Positions 52,960-62,852 of a DNA stretch of 64,000 nt are shown in pieces (position 1 is the first letter of the stretch; each line of letters begins with the position of its first letter). The notes under the pieces are model-generated. The model made no database searches and had not been told where the DNA came from. It saw only the letters and a program-made list of their open reading frames with translations. Source of the DNA: Planctomycetota bacterium (GTDB lineage: Bacteria > Planctomycetota > Phycisphaerae > UBA1845 > UTPLA1); the NCBI GenBank assembly GCA_016712275.1, contig JADJRI010000007.1, positions 1 to 64,000 of the forward strand. The letters run 5' to 3'. The translations under genes were made by a program, and so were the position numbers.

Positions 52960-55206
52960 TCACGCCACTTCGACGCCGGAATCCTGAAGTATCGAAGAAT
53001 CATTTGCCGCCGACCCACCATCCAAAATCTGGCTGCCATACAACGACCGATACAGCGTACACCGCTTCACAAGCTCTTCATGCGTGCCGCTGTCAACAAT
53101 CTTCCCCTTGTCCATCACCACAATCCGATCGGCCTGTAGAATCGTCGAGAAACGATGCGCGATAATGAGCGCCGTGCGGTCTTCGAGAAATTTCTCGACC
53201 GCATCGTGAATCTTCTTTTCGCTCTCCGCGTCGATCTGACTGGTCGCTTCATCGAAGATGAAAATCGGCGCGTTTCGCAAGATGGCCCGCGCGATGGCGA
53301 TGCGCTGCTTCTGGCCGCCGGAAAGCTGAGCCCCCTGCTCACCGACAAACGTATCATAGCCCTGCGGCTTGTCGCGGATGAATTCGTCCGCATAGGCCGC
53401 CTTGGACGCCGAAATGATTCGTTCCATTCCAATGTCGGGCGGATACGATCGTTCAGGGTGCCGCTTGCGCAGCACCATGGAGCGCAGCAGCCGGTCGTCG
53501 CCATAGGCAATGTTATTCCCGATCGAATCGGCGAAGATCACGCTGTCCTGCGTGATGAGGCTCATCTGCCGGCGCAGCGAACCCAGCGAATAATCCCGGC
53601 AGTCCTTACCGTCAATAAACAAAGCGCCCCGGTTCGGATCGAAAAATCGCATCAGTACCGAAAGCAGCGTCGTCTTGCCCGAACCATTCGGTCCGACAAA
53701 TGCCACGCGCTCGCCCCGGCGGATCGTCAGCGAAACGCCATCCAGCGCCGGCTTTTCCGCGCTGGGATATTGATAAACCACATCCCGGAACTCGATCGTC
53801 TCCCGAAACATAGGCATCGACGGCTTGATATGATCGTCCGGCACCTGTGCCGGAAGGTCTATCACCTCATACACGCGTTCCAGCGCCGCGTTGGCCCGTT
53901 GCATGCGATTGTAGAACGACGCCATTTTCCGGACCGGATCGAACATGCCGGCCATGCACGCCGCCAGCGCCGCAAAGTTCGAAAAGGACATTGTCCCTTC
54001 AAACATCATGTTGGCGAAATAAAAGATGGCGATGGTCGCCACAATTCGGCCGACGCCTTCGAACATCGGGCTGGCCAGTGCCTCAGTTCGTTCGATCTTC
54101 AGTTGCTGCTTGAGAATTTCACGATCGACGGAAAGCAAATGCCGCCGCTCGTACGACTCCATCGCATAGCCTTTTACGACGCGCATGCCGCCCAGAGCGC
54201 CGCCAAGAGCGCCCAACATGCGGCCGTAGTCGCTGAGCAACTGCTTGTTCGCCCGGCGAATTTTTTTCCCAAATCGGCGAATAAAGATGCCGGCAATCGG
54301 CGCGCCCACGATCGCCAGCAATGTGATGCGCCAGTCCAAAATGAGTGCGGCGATCACGACGAAGCCGGCCTTCAGCGGTTCGCGAAGCGACTTGGCAAAC
54401 ACAAAGACGAGCCCGCGATAAATCTCCTGGCTGTCCTGCACAAAGCGGGTCATCAAATCGCTGATGCCATATTGTGCAAAATGCGCAAGCGGAAGCCGAA
54501 GCACCCGCTCATACATCAATTTGCGCATCCGCATCACCACACGGCCGGCCACATAGGCAATCAAATACTCGCCCCAGAATCGACAGACGCCGCCGATCGA
54601 GCTGATCACGAGAATCACGATCGTGATGATGATGAGTATTTTCCATTTCGCGTCGTGCGTATCGCCGGGCGGAAGCCGGCTCGAAATGGCAAACGACGCG
54701 CGATCGGACCATGAAGCCCCGCCAAGCCTAACGACAAGCGTGTATGCCGGCTTGGAGGCATCCAGCGGCCTGATGCCCACCGTAATTTCCGCGTCGGCAT
54801 TCGCTCCCGCAAGGCGCGAAAAAATGCCATGCGTGTCGGTGTCGCCGTCCACGCTTGCCAGCCAGTCATCCTGCTCTGCTTTTCCATGAAGGGGAGATTC
54901 GCTACGGATGTCGCGAATTTTGATTCGCTGCTTCTTCTCGCTCAAGCCGACATGCAATCGATTCTCGACGACATTTTGGTTGATCCAATTGGGGATGCTC
55001 TGCTCTTCGCCGATGACCTTGATCAACGGCAACAGCGCGAGAATATTGAGCGAATACGTCGCCGCGACAAAAACGACGCAGCCGACGGCCACCGCAAGAT
55101 AATTCTTCCACGGTTTGGCGAATTTCAGAATGCGAAGGAATTCGATGGGCGATGCGCCCTTCTTGGATCGTTTGCCTTGCGAAACCGACGGTCCCAACAT
55201 TCCCAT
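52960..55206 (-). CDS. MsbA-like ABC exporter with PDZ-like periplasmic insert
   Basis: Protein of 748 residues, about 150 longer than typical MsbA half-transporters. The first helix (about 36-60) is followed by about 125 residues of extracytoplasmic sequence, of which 85-163 reads like a PDZ domain (IRDIRSESPLHGKAEQDDWLASVDGDT, ITVGIRP, AYTLVVRLGG). Then come the remaining helices and the ATPase: GPNGSGKT (505-512), LSGGQKQR (628-635), FIFDEATSQID (649-659). A small charged insertion (about 570-596) lies before the signature. Intact. It is a lipid or polymer exporter by family. Confidence 0.88.
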   Translation of the reverse strand: MGMLGPSVSQGKRSKKGASPIEFLRILKFAKPWKNYLAVAVGCVVFVAATYSLNILALLPLIKVIGEEQSIPNWINQNVVENRLHVGLSEKKQRIKIRDIRSESPLHGKAEQDDWLASVDGDTDTHGIFSRLAGANADAEITVGIRPLDASKPAYTLVVRLGGASWSDRASFAISSRLPPGDTHDAKWKILIIITIVILVISSIGGVCRFWGEYLIAYVAGRVVMRMRKLMYERVLRLPLAHFAQYGISDLMTRFVQDSQEIYRGLVFVFAKSLREPLKAGFVVIAALILDWRITLLAIVGAPIAGIFIRRFGKKIRRANKQLLSDYGRMLGALGGALGGMRVVKGYAMESYERRHLLSVDREILKQQLKIERTEALASPMFEGVGRIVATIAIFYFANMMFEGTMSFSNFAALAACMAGMFDPVRKMASFYNRMQRANAALERVYEVIDLPAQVPDDHIKPSMPMFRETIEFRDVVYQYPSAEKPALDGVSLTIRRGERVAFVGPNGSGKTTLLSVLMRFFDPNRGALFIDGKDCRDYSLGSLRRQMSLITQDSVIFADSIGNNIAYGDDRLLRSMVLRKRHPERSYPPDIGMERIISASKAAYADEFIRDKPQGYDTFVGEQGAQLSGGQKQRIAIARAILRNAPIFIFDEATSQIDAESEKKIHDAVEKFLEDRTALIIAHRFSTILQADRIVVMDKGKIVDSGTHEELVKRCTLYRSLYGSQILDGGSAANDSSILQDSGVEVA

Positions 55207-55348
55207 CAGCGGTCAACTCCTCGCTTCATCCACCCGGGATGAAAGCGGGGAATTGTAAGGGTAAATCATGGGCCGCGAAATGTCCGCGCAGAGAGCCGCT
55301 TGCCGGACGCTGCACAGCGCTTTGCGAGAAATGAGAATCGGTGGATTG

Positions 55349-55495
55349 TTACAGCCCGGCAAAATATTCCGAAATCCGCACCAGCGGACCGACCACCGCG
55401 ATCAGAAACGGGCCAAAAAAGACTTCAAGAATCAGCCCGATGAATCCCAAGCCCGTATCGAAAAGATTGCTTAGATTCGTAACCGGATCGAACAT
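55349..55495 (-). CDS. Small single-pass membrane protein
   Basis: Protein of 48 residues from ATG 55495, with GAGG six bases upstream on the minus strand. MFDPVTNLSNLFDTG precedes one membrane helix (LGFIGLILEVFFGPFLIAVVG) and a short charged tail (PLVRISEYFAGL). No family. It lies downstream of the TPR/YggX-like gene and upstream of the ABC exporter, with separate spacing. Confidence 0.55.
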   Translation of the reverse strand: MFDPVTNLSNLFDTGLGFIGLILEVFFGPFLIAVVGPLVRISEYFAGL

Positions 55496-55782
55496 GCGAA
55501 ACCTCGCTCTCGTTGACTGTTGGAATGATCCCGCGCGAACTGCAACCGCCACGGCAGACACGCGTCCGCAAACGTACCCCATCATCGGCCGTCGACAGCT
55601 CCCGCTGAACTCCGGGCCGCCGGGTTCAATGTATGACTCAACACAGATGATAAAATATGCCGCTCGAGAATGGTCAACGTCCGAAAGGGACCGGCCGCGC
55701 TGTGTTCGCAGGAAGTCCAAGGCTTCGAATTATCGGAATGACCCGGGACAAGAAGTTCCGGGCGACATTCGCCATCCACGGC

Positions 55783-56391
55783 TTAATCGATCAGCAGGAA
55801 TTCCTTCATGTGCTTGTCGTAGGTTTCCTGCGCCTGCGGGTCGTACATCGGCAGGCGCAGTTCGTTGATCACCTTGGTTCCCTGACCGACCCATTCCTTC
55901 CAGCACGACTGGCACACTGATTCAAAAATCGTGACACCCAGCGCGCCCTTGAAGGGTTGCTTCGTCAGTTGGGGCCCGGTCGAACCGCACCGGCGGCACG
56001 TGAACGCCGTATCAGATGCCACAGCAGCGGCACTCGCGGAGCCGGACGTTTTTTCCACAACCGTCGGCACCGGCGCATTCAATTCACGCAGCAGATTCTC
56101 CATGCCCTTCATCGGCATCAAATCGCCGCGGCGATGGGCGATGCGAAAACCGTTCGTCGCCGTCTGAATTGCGAGATCCGGATGGCCGGTCATCTTCTGC
56201 GTGAGCGCCAGCATTTCATAGGCCTTGGAATTCTGGCTGTTGATCGCCAGCACGCGCTGAAAGCACGGCCCGGATTCGGCGAAGAGCTTGGCGTCGTAAT
56301 AGGCGTTGCCAAGGGCGAATTGCCCCAGCTCATCGTTTGGATTCTGCTCAACAACGTTTTTCAACTGATCGATGCGACTCATATCCGCCAT
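55783..56391 (-). CDS. TPR protein with zinc ribbon and YggX-like C-terminus
   Basis: Protein of 202 residues. The N-terminal TPR-like helices (about 8-100; ELGQFALGNAYYDAKLFAESGPCFQRVL) are followed by a Pro/Ser/Ala linker. The C-terminal domain has C132, C135, C160 and C163 as zinc ligands and continues GALGVTIFESVCQSCWKEWVGQGTKVINELRLPMYDP, with HMKEFL near the end. This resembles the Fe(2+)-trafficking YggX fold with an added zinc ribbon. YggX protects iron-sulfur proteins from oxidation; the fusion's role is inferred. Confidence 0.75.
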   Translation of the reverse strand: MADMSRIDQLKNVVEQNPNDELGQFALGNAYYDAKLFAESGPCFQRVLAINSQNSKAYEMLALTQKMTGHPDLAIQTATNGFRIAHRRGDLMPMKGMENLLRELNAPVPTVVEKTSGSASAAAVASDTAFTCRRCGSTGPQLTKQPFKGALGVTIFESVCQSCWKEWVGQGTKVINELRLPMYDPQAQETYDKHMKEFLLID

Positions 56392-56553
56392 GTTGAATCC
56401 TCATTGAGTGAATGGGTTGAATCTTCGCAATTGCATCTCCAGAGCCATTCTAGCCTCAAGAATCAGGTCACGCATCTTCGAATTGGCAATGTTCAGTGGA
56501 CTACATCCGGACATCCGGACTTTTCGAAATCGGGCCGACATGCCGGTTCGATT

Positions 56554-57563
56554 CTACTCCTCGCCCTTCGGCCGCGACTTCCAGCGCCGGTGAATCCACA
56601 AATACTGCTCCGGCGCGGCCCGAACCATGTCTTCGATTCCTTTCGAGTATTCCTGCGTCACCCACATCAGCGCGTCATCGCGCGATTTCCATTCGTCCGG
56701 CCGGATGATCCGCTGCACGCAGATTTCATACTTGAAACCGACCCCCACCCGTCGCGCGCAGCCCACGATGATCGGCACGTCATACTCCATCGCAAGAAGC
56801 GCGATCGACTTGTACGTCGACGCCTTTCGACCGAAGAAATCGACGAACAGGCCCTTGTGCCCCGCATTCTGATCCGCGATGAAGCTCAGTGCCCCGCCCG
56901 ATTCGATCACGTCTGGTGCCGATCGTGTGGCACCCTTCTTGTAGAGTAGTGTCAGGCCGCTGGCCTCCCGCCGATCCAGCAGATAATGATTGATGTATTC
57001 ATTGTCCAAAGGACGCATCACCGCGACAATATCAAACCCCAGCACCGCCAGCACATACCCAAGCACTTCCCAGTTTCCGTAGTGGCCGGTGAGCATGATG
57101 CAGCCGCGCTTGCCAAGAAGAATCCGCAGCGCCGCATCGAGATTGCGTAGTTCCACATAGCGCGACCACGTCGAAACCGTCAATTGTCTCGGCGTTCGCA
57201 GCACTTCCACCGCCAGCATCGTCAGATGCTGCATGCTGCCAGCGCAATTTCCGAAACGCGCTCCTCGGAAAACTCCGGAAAGGACCTTCGAATGTGCTCC
57301 TCGGCCCGTCGCCGATGTTCTCGAAACTTCGAAAGCAGCTTATTGCCGGTTCGCGAAAGCGACGAAAGCCATCGCATGAATTTCAATCGGGCCAGCCAAT
57401 CCGGCACGCGGCTCTCAGGAATGGCAAATGGCAGATGAAACCAGATGCTCCCCAGTCCACGCATCATGCGCAGCGACGTTTCCAACGGCATCATGCAAAT
57501 GCACGTCGCCACGACACGCAGGGCCAGATAAGCGAGATAGTCCGAGAGCTTCTTCCAATTCAT
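56554..57563 (-). CDS. Lipid A biosynthesis acyltransferase (LpxL/HtrB family), frameshifted
   Basis: About 335 residues joined. The N-terminal part (KLSDYLAYLALRVVATCICMMP) is followed by the catalytic HYGNWE motif (HX4E) and FIADQNAGHKG. The rest matches LpxL-type acyltransferases: RREASGLTLLYKKG, FFGRKASTYKSIALLAMEYDVPIIV and EQYLWIHRRWK. It acylates lipid A at the inner membrane. The frame breaks near 57238, where LAACSI should join MQHLTM. Its presence supports a Gram-negative-type outer membrane with lipid A-like lipids. Confidence 0.85.
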
Positions 57564-58019
57564 CCGGCCCCATTCTACGGATGAACCGTCGCAGGGAAAC
57601 TGCCGCCGGCTGCGGGATCGGCAACCACGGACGCAGAGCGTGGGGAATGACTCTGCGCCGCAGGTCGCCCGATTCGAGATGATTGCATCCCGCCGTAAAA
57701 AGGAAACCGGGAGGCCGGGTGGCGGACCCGACCTCCCAAATCCACAGTGAACGGATCGGTCGTGGGTGAAAACTGCAATCGTCCAAGCGACTGCAGTGAA
57801 TGACCTTCAAAATCTACAATTCACCTAAACGACTGTCAAATCAGTGTTTACGGCTTATCCAATCTGCCTGACCCATACCGTCGGATCAAATCCCCTGTCT
57901 TAACTTTCAATCGCGTTCATTTTTGATAAGAACCAGATTGCCGCAGATGGGGTAATCAATGCCTATGCGATGCACCCGCATGGCCGCGCGCGTCGGCAAC
58001 TCGCGTTCAATCCCGTAAG
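57564..58019. other. Intergenic region between divergent acyltransferase and mreC genes
   Basis: No gene is convincing. A perfect-looking 12-bp hairpin lies at 57709-57737 (GGGAGGCCGGGT with ACCCGACCTCCC, one mismatch), followed on the minus strand by TTTCCTTTTTACG. It could terminate a minus-strand transcript, but no gene is there. Promoters for mreC should be in 57800-58000, but none is clear. Confidence 0.45.
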
Positions 58020-59024
58020 ATGCCGCTCATGCGTTTCAGCGACTATCGACCCAGCCGAAAGACCGTATTCTGGACCCTCCTCGGTCTGTCGGCGTTTACA
58101 TTGATCCTCCCTCCCAAAGCCACCGACAGCCTCAAGCACAGCACGCAATTGCTCGTCCCCTTGCAGGATGTTGTTTATTTCCTGACGTTCCAAGGGGCTC
58201 GATCAATCCATCATGTGAACGATCCGGATCACGCGGATAACAACAAATTGCTTGCCATGCAGAATGAACTCGTTTCGCAGGCCGGCCTGATACAACAACT
58301 TCAATCTGAAAACGCTGAACTCTCAGCCATACGCAGCAAAACGATTCCGAGGGCATTGCAGGCCAATGTCGTCGGTCGCGATGTCGTCGAATGGCGTAAC
58401 ACCGCCCTGCTGGAGCGCGGATCGAAACTGGGCGTCAGTCCCCAAGACTGGGTTGCATCCCGCATTTTCATCAACCAGGGAAATCTGAACGATGTGGCCG
58501 AAGGTTATGCCGTCATCGCCCGTGAAGTGTTGCTCGGCCGAATTGAGCAGGTCAGTCCTTACATGTCGCGCGTCTGCCTGTTCACCGACATCAACAGCGC
58601 GCCGCTGAAAGTGCGGGTCGGCGGCATCGAGAACGGCCGTTTTATTCCCGTGGAATATCCATGCAGCGTTCATGGCCACGGGCGCGGCGAAATGATTATT
58701 AAGAACGTGGACTATCGCCACATTGAAAGACCGGCAACAAACGCGGATGCAACCGCCGACGAAAGCAAGCCCCTCGAAAGCGATCTGCCGATCGTGCCCG
58801 ATCGCGCCCGGGGCATTCGCATCGGCGATCTCGTGTACAGTGCGCCGGGCCAGTTGGGCCTGCCTGTTCCGATGGCCATCGGCAAAGTAAAAGAAATCAT
58901 CGAAGACCCGTCGCGCCGGCTGGTTGCGGACGTCATCGTCGTGCCGTCGCTCGGCATGGACGAAATTCGCACGGTCAGTGTTATTCCGCTGATTCCAACC
59001 GATGTCGCCATGGACCGCGACTGA
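58020..59024 (+). CDS. mreC: Rod shape-determining protein MreC-like
   Basis: Protein of 334 residues. The N-terminal membrane helix (TVFWTLLGLSAFTLILPP) precedes a coiled coil (NKLLAMQNELVSQAGLIQQLQSENAEL) and the MreC beta barrel: NVVGRDVVEWRNTALLERGSKLGV, GYAVIAREVLLGRIEQVSPYMSRVCLFTDI, and IRIGDLVYSAPGQLGLPVPMAIG. MreC links cytoplasmic MreB to the peptidoglycan elongasome from the periplasm. No mreB or mreD is adjacent. The family match is good, but the sequence is divergent from enterobacterial MreC. Confidence 0.82.
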   Translation: MPLMRFSDYRPSRKTVFWTLLGLSAFTLILPPKATDSLKHSTQLLVPLQDVVYFLTFQGARSIHHVNDPDHADNNKLLAMQNELVSQAGLIQQLQSENAELSAIRSKTIPRALQANVVGRDVVEWRNTALLERGSKLGVSPQDWVASRIFINQGNLNDVAEGYAVIAREVLLGRIEQVSPYMSRVCLFTDINSAPLKVRVGGIENGRFIPVEYPCSVHGHGRGEMIIKNVDYRHIERPATNADATADESKPLESDLPIVPDRARGIRIGDLVYSAPGQLGLPVPMAIGKVKEIIEDPSRRLVADVIVVPSLGMDEIRTVSVIPLIPTDVAMDRD

Positions 59025-59046
59025 TACCAGAATTCTCCGATCTGTC

Positions 59047-59847
59047 ATGAAACGCAAACATCAACGCGAAATCGAATTGGATGACACCCTGGACGAAGGT
59101 TCGCGACCGGCGAAATTGTCGCGACCATCCATCCTGCATGAAGATGCCGACTTTTTTGTCGTGAGCAAGCCGGTCGGCATTTTCTTTCGGGGCGGGCTGT
59201 TCGATGATCCCAGCATTTCAGAATTCCTTGCGGCGGAATATGAAATCGATGAGGAATCGTTCGAAACGGTGTATCCGCTGGACCCCGACATCAGCGGCCT
59301 CATGGTCGTTGCCCGAAATGAATCGACGCGCGACAGGCTGATCGCCCAATTCGATTCCCGCGAGATGAGTGTCACCTATCTTGCACTCATTCGCGGCATG
59401 GTCATGACCGACCGCGGCAGCCTCGAAAAAGCAGTAACGCTGCCGAAGAGCGGACGCGTCAAGGTCGTCGCCGAACACGGTGCCCCGGCTCGCACCGACT
59501 GGCGTATTCGCGACAGCTTCATCGGCTTCGCCCTGCTCGAATGCACGCCGCGCACGCGGCACGAACAACAGATTCGGGCACACCTTCACGATGCCGGCAT
59601 GCCGCTGGCCGTCGATGTACAGCATGGCGGCGCCGAAAGTCTCAAGCTCTCGTCGTTCAAGGGGGGCTATCGTCACAGCCGCCGACATCCTGAACGACCG
59701 CTCATCAGCAGGCCCACCATTCATGCATCGAAGGTTGAATTCAAACACCCGAATTCCGGCAAAGAGATCGCGGTCGAATGTCCGCCGCCCAAGGATTTCA
59801 AGGCCACCCTCTATCAGCTCGATCGTTTCGGCCGCATCGGTAAATAA
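59047..59847 (+). CDS. RluA-like RNA pseudouridine synthase, divergent
   Basis: Protein of 266 residues from ATG 59047. The RluA fold shows SILHEDADFFVVSKPVG. The catalytic loop reads YPLDPDISGLMVVARN, where the family norm is HRLDxxTSG; the catalytic Asp is kept. Later come VTYLALIRGMV and ECTPRTRHEQQIRAHL. There is no S4 domain. The substrate RNA is unknown. The coding sequence begins 22 bases after the mreC stop, so the two are probably co-transcribed. Confidence 0.8.
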   Translation: MKRKHQREIELDDTLDEGSRPAKLSRPSILHEDADFFVVSKPVGIFFRGGLFDDPSISEFLAAEYEIDEESFETVYPLDPDISGLMVVARNESTRDRLIAQFDSREMSVTYLALIRGMVMTDRGSLEKAVTLPKSGRVKVVAEHGAPARTDWRIRDSFIGFALLECTPRTRHEQQIRAHLHDAGMPLAVDVQHGGAESLKLSSFKGGYRHSRRHPERPLISRPTIHASKVEFKHPNSGKEIAVECPPPKDFKATLYQLDRFGRIGK

Positions 59848-59853
59848 GAAATT

Positions 59854-60633
59854 TCAGGCGCATGCCTCGCTTTGTAAAATTCCCAATTCCCTCCCGACGG
59901 CCGCCATCGTCTCGCCGATGCCCGCGTTGATCACCAGATCAGCGAATCCGTCCATCGGCGTCGGATCGCGGTTGATGATCACCAGCTTTGCGCCGTGCCG
60001 TTTGGCAATCTCCGGCAATTCCGCCGCGGGGTAGACCACCAGACTCGACCCGATCGCCAGAATCAAATCGGCCTGTCGCGCGAGCTGCCGCGATTCCATC
60101 CAGACGGCTGCCGGCAACTCCTGGCCGAACGAAACCGTCATTGACTTGAGCAGCCCTCCGCAGTCATCGCAGACGAAATCTTCCTCGTCGCGCTCACATC
60201 GAGCCTGAATTTCCTCACACGCCCACCGCTTGTCACAGGTAAGGCAATGCACGCGCATGGCCGTTCCGTGAATTTCCAGCACGCGCCGGCTTCCCGCCCG
60301 CTGATGCAACTCGTCAATGTTCTGCGTCACCACCGCCGCGATCAAACCGCGCGCTTCGAGTGCCGCCAACATGACATGCCCCGCGTTCGGCCGCGCCGCC
60401 ACGAACGCCGGAATGCTCTGTCTGCGAATCTGCCAGTATCGCCGCCGCTCGTCCTCGTCGGCCAGAAAATCCTGAAAATAGACCGGCGAGTGCTTCGACC
60501 AGAGGCCGCCGGGGCTGCGGAAATCGGGAATGCCGCTCTCCGTGCTGATGCCCGCGCCGGTAAATGCGAGCCCGCGCTGGGCGGAGAGCAGCCATTGGGC
60601 GAGCGTCTGAATGTCGGTACTCGAATCTTGCAT
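59854..60633 (-). CDS. SIR2 family NAD-dependent protein deacetylase
   Basis: Protein of 259 residues. The start at 60633 (MQDSST) is preferred over upstream starts because a terminator hairpin lies at 60705-60727 inside the longer frame. Sirtuin motifs: GAGISTESGIPDFRSPGGLW, TQNIDELHQRAGS, the catalytic histidine in LEIHGT, zinc ligands C-x2-C (HCLTCDKRW and FVCDDCGG), and IGSSLVVYPAAELP with VIINRDPTP. Intact and of normal length. Confidence 0.92.
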   Translation of the reverse strand: MQDSSTDIQTLAQWLLSAQRGLAFTGAGISTESGIPDFRSPGGLWSKHSPVYFQDFLADEDERRRYWQIRRQSIPAFVAARPNAGHVMLAALEARGLIAAVVTQNIDELHQRAGSRRVLEIHGTAMRVHCLTCDKRWACEEIQARCERDEEDFVCDDCGGLLKSMTVSFGQELPAAVWMESRQLARQADLILAIGSSLVVYPAAELPEIAKRHGAKLVIINRDPTPMDGFADLVINAGIGETMAAVGRELGILQSEACA

Positions 60634-60704
60634 GAAAATCGAATCGAATCTGTGAGAATTGGGAATGAAAAATGTGGATTTGCAGCGTATCTCAAAACCC
60701 GTGT

Positions 60705-60727
60705 GGCACCGGCCAATGGCCGGTGCC
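60705..60727 (-). terminator. Perfect 10-bp hairpin terminator of the DMT transporter gene
   Basis: GGCACCGGCC (60705-60714) pairs perfectly with GGCCGGTGCC (60718-60727) around AAT. On the minus strand it is followed by ACACGGGTTTTG. Confidence 0.75.
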
Positions 60728-60806
60728 GAGGGTCTTGTAGGCACTCAGGAATTCACACCAAATCGACAGGCCTCGAACTTCGGCTTGTAACTCTACATTC
60801 TCAATT

Positions 60807-61810
60807 CTAAATTTTCTCCCCCGCCACCACGACGGCATCTCCCGCAACTTCCACCTCCACCGGAACGGCCGACGGCCCGCTGGTCGCCACCGTCTTCCCG
60901 CGCAATTGCTCGGCCCGAATCAGCAGCGACGCCCCCACCACCATGCCCGCGCCGGCCACCCACTGCCCTGGTGTCAATAGCTCGCCGAAAATCAGCACCG
61001 ACCCGATCCCACACAGGAAAGGCGACAACTGCACAATGGCCGCGGCAACCGCGACACCCAGCCGCGCGATCGCTGCATAATAAAAGATATGGCCGATCGC
61101 GATGCCGATCACGGCCGACAACACCAGCCAGAACCAGTTTTCCGCCGAAAGATCAAACACCCCCATTCCGTGCGTCGGGCTCTTCAACACCATCATGGTG
61201 ATCATCATTAGTGCCGTGAGCGTGGCAATCGCCGAGAATGAGTCCGTCGGGCGCACGCCGCGCATGCACGCCCGTACCGACACGCCGTACATGCCGAAGA
61301 AAATGCCGGCCATGGCCGCCAGCATCATGCCGAAACCCGAGCCACCGCTGATCGGATGCACCGAGAGCATCATGGTGCTGATCGAGCCGATGACAATCAT
61401 GGCCATGCCGGTCCAGAAGAGTCGGCTGCGAAGCATCGCCCGCTCGTCCGCAAAAAGCAGAAACGCCCCCAGCGTCGACGACACCAGCGAGACACGCAGC
61501 AGAAATGCCGCCAAGCCCGGCTCGATGTAATACACCGCAAACGCAAAAAAAGTCTGCCCGATGCTGTTGAAAAACGTCGGCACCAGCGCCCGCCGCCAAA
61601 GTTTCCACGGCGCATCGCGCGCACCTGCCTCGCCAGCAGAAACGGACACAGCCCCAGCGCGCACATACCATAGCGCCAGCCGTTGGCGGTCCAGCCGTCG
61701 ATGAACTGCGAGAGATGTCGCAAAAAGAGCAGGACGCTTGACCAACCGATCAGCGTCACCACAACGCAGGCAACGCCGGCCGGGTCATACTTTCGGGCAT
61801 GAATTTCCAT
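60807..61810 (-). CDS. EamA/DMT superfamily transporter (frameshifted)
   Basis: About 334 residues joined. Ten hydrophobic helices in two EamA repeats, with GVACVVVTLIGWSSVLLFLRHL at the start, TFFAFAVYYIEPGLAAFLLRVSLV in the middle and HIFYYAAIARLGVAVAAAIVQLSPFL later. The ATG at 61810 is used; a GTG six bases upstream is an alternative. The frame breaks near 61610 after MRRGNFGGG. Substrate unknown (metabolite exporter by family). Confidence 0.8.
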
Positions 61811-61884
61811 TCGCACGCTCGATTCAGTGGTTGATTCGAAACCAAGCGGGCGATTGTAGCAGTAATAGTGAAGTTGATCAGCCC

Positions 61885-62628
61885 TTATTCTTCGTCCTGC
61901 GCCGCCGTCACACGGACATCCGCCTCATCCTTCGCCATCACCACTGCGCGCATTTGCGGTACCATCTTCCCGTGAAATGATTCCAGATATGGGCCGAAAT
62001 CTTCGCCGGCCTCCACTGCCGCGCGGATGTCACCAATCACCCCCGCCAGCTTGACGAGTTCTTTTGCCACCGCGCCGGAGGGCAGTTCCGGTTCGTAGAG
62101 CCACCGGCCCTCGCGGCAGACGAACGGCGCGCGCACCAGCGGCACGTGGTTTCCCTCCTGTAGGGTCACCATGCCCCGGTCGCCTGCAAACGACTGATTG
62201 ATTACATTCGTCTGGGCGGAGAACAAGCCGAGATTGTTGCGAAGAACCGACAGATCCCATGCCACCGCGTGCGGGCCGCCATACCGCTCGATCGCGGCCG
62301 CGCGCAATCGCCCATCGGCCGCGAAAACGCCGTCAATCGCCCGCAACAGCGTCATCATCCCATCGCGCCGATCGGGCGTGATAAAGGCCGCGATGCCGTC
62401 ATAGTCGCCCTTGCGATGCAGCTCGTTCAACAGCCGCGCTACCTCGGCCGGCCCCCGCGCAACGTGATCATGAACCGCAGCCGTCGCCACGGACGGGCGC
62501 GTGCCACTGGCCGTTGTCGCGCGCGCATCCGCCGACGCCGGGCGGCCATCGCAGCCCGCCAGGATGGTTGCAGCCGTCATTGACAGCGCAGAAAGCCACA
62601 ATCGTATTCGTAAGCGTTGTTCGTCCAT
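61885..62628 (-). CDS. Predicted lipoprotein, hypothetical
   Basis: Protein of 247 residues from ATG 62628. The signal peptide ends in a lipobox (MTAATILAGC), so it is lipid-anchored in the periplasm. The mature domain is mixed (LHRKGDYDGIAAFITPDRRDGMMTLL; WDLSVLRNNLGLFSAQTNVINQSF; CREGRWLYEPELPSGAV). An Ala/Thr linker follows the anchor. No family recognised. Monocistronic. Confidence 0.65.
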   Translation of the reverse strand: MDEQRLRIRLWLSALSMTAATILAGCDGRPASADARATTASGTRPSVATAAVHDHVARGPAEVARLLNELHRKGDYDGIAAFITPDRRDGMMTLLRAIDGVFAADGRLRAAAIERYGGPHAVAWDLSVLRNNLGLFSAQTNVINQSFAGDRGMVTLQEGNHVPLVRAPFVCREGRWLYEPELPSGAVAKELVKLAGVIGDIRAAVEAGEDFGPYLESFHGKMVPQMRAVVMAKDEADVRVTAAQDEE

Positions 62629-62703
62629 GCCTCTAATATCGGGTCGATGGCGCATCGCGGTGCAAGACAACGGGCCGCGCCCTGGTCATTCCCCTGCGGC
62701 GAT

Positions 62704-62731
62704 TTGAGTCTCGCGCCCCTTGGCGTATACT
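62704..62731 (+). promoter_or_regulatory. Candidate sigma-70-type promoter for the terminal glycosidase gene
   Basis: TTGAGT (62704-62709) with a 16-base spacer and TATACT (62726-62731), 122 bases upstream of the start at 62853. Reasonable match to -35/-10 boxes; not otherwise supported. Confidence 0.4.
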
Positions 62732-62852
62732 CTGCCAATCTAGAAATGGGGCGAATCGCCGCGATGCGTCATCCGGCACAATTCGCCGACCTTCGGCACA
62801 ATTTGCACGCCGCCTTGGCCGTGCTGGTGCCTCGATTTTAACGCGTTCCCCT

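Noticed and set aside
53155..54714. 519-codon plus-strand frame inside the ABC exporter gene
   Set aside because: Shadow of the minus-strand exporter, rich in His and Arg, no domain.
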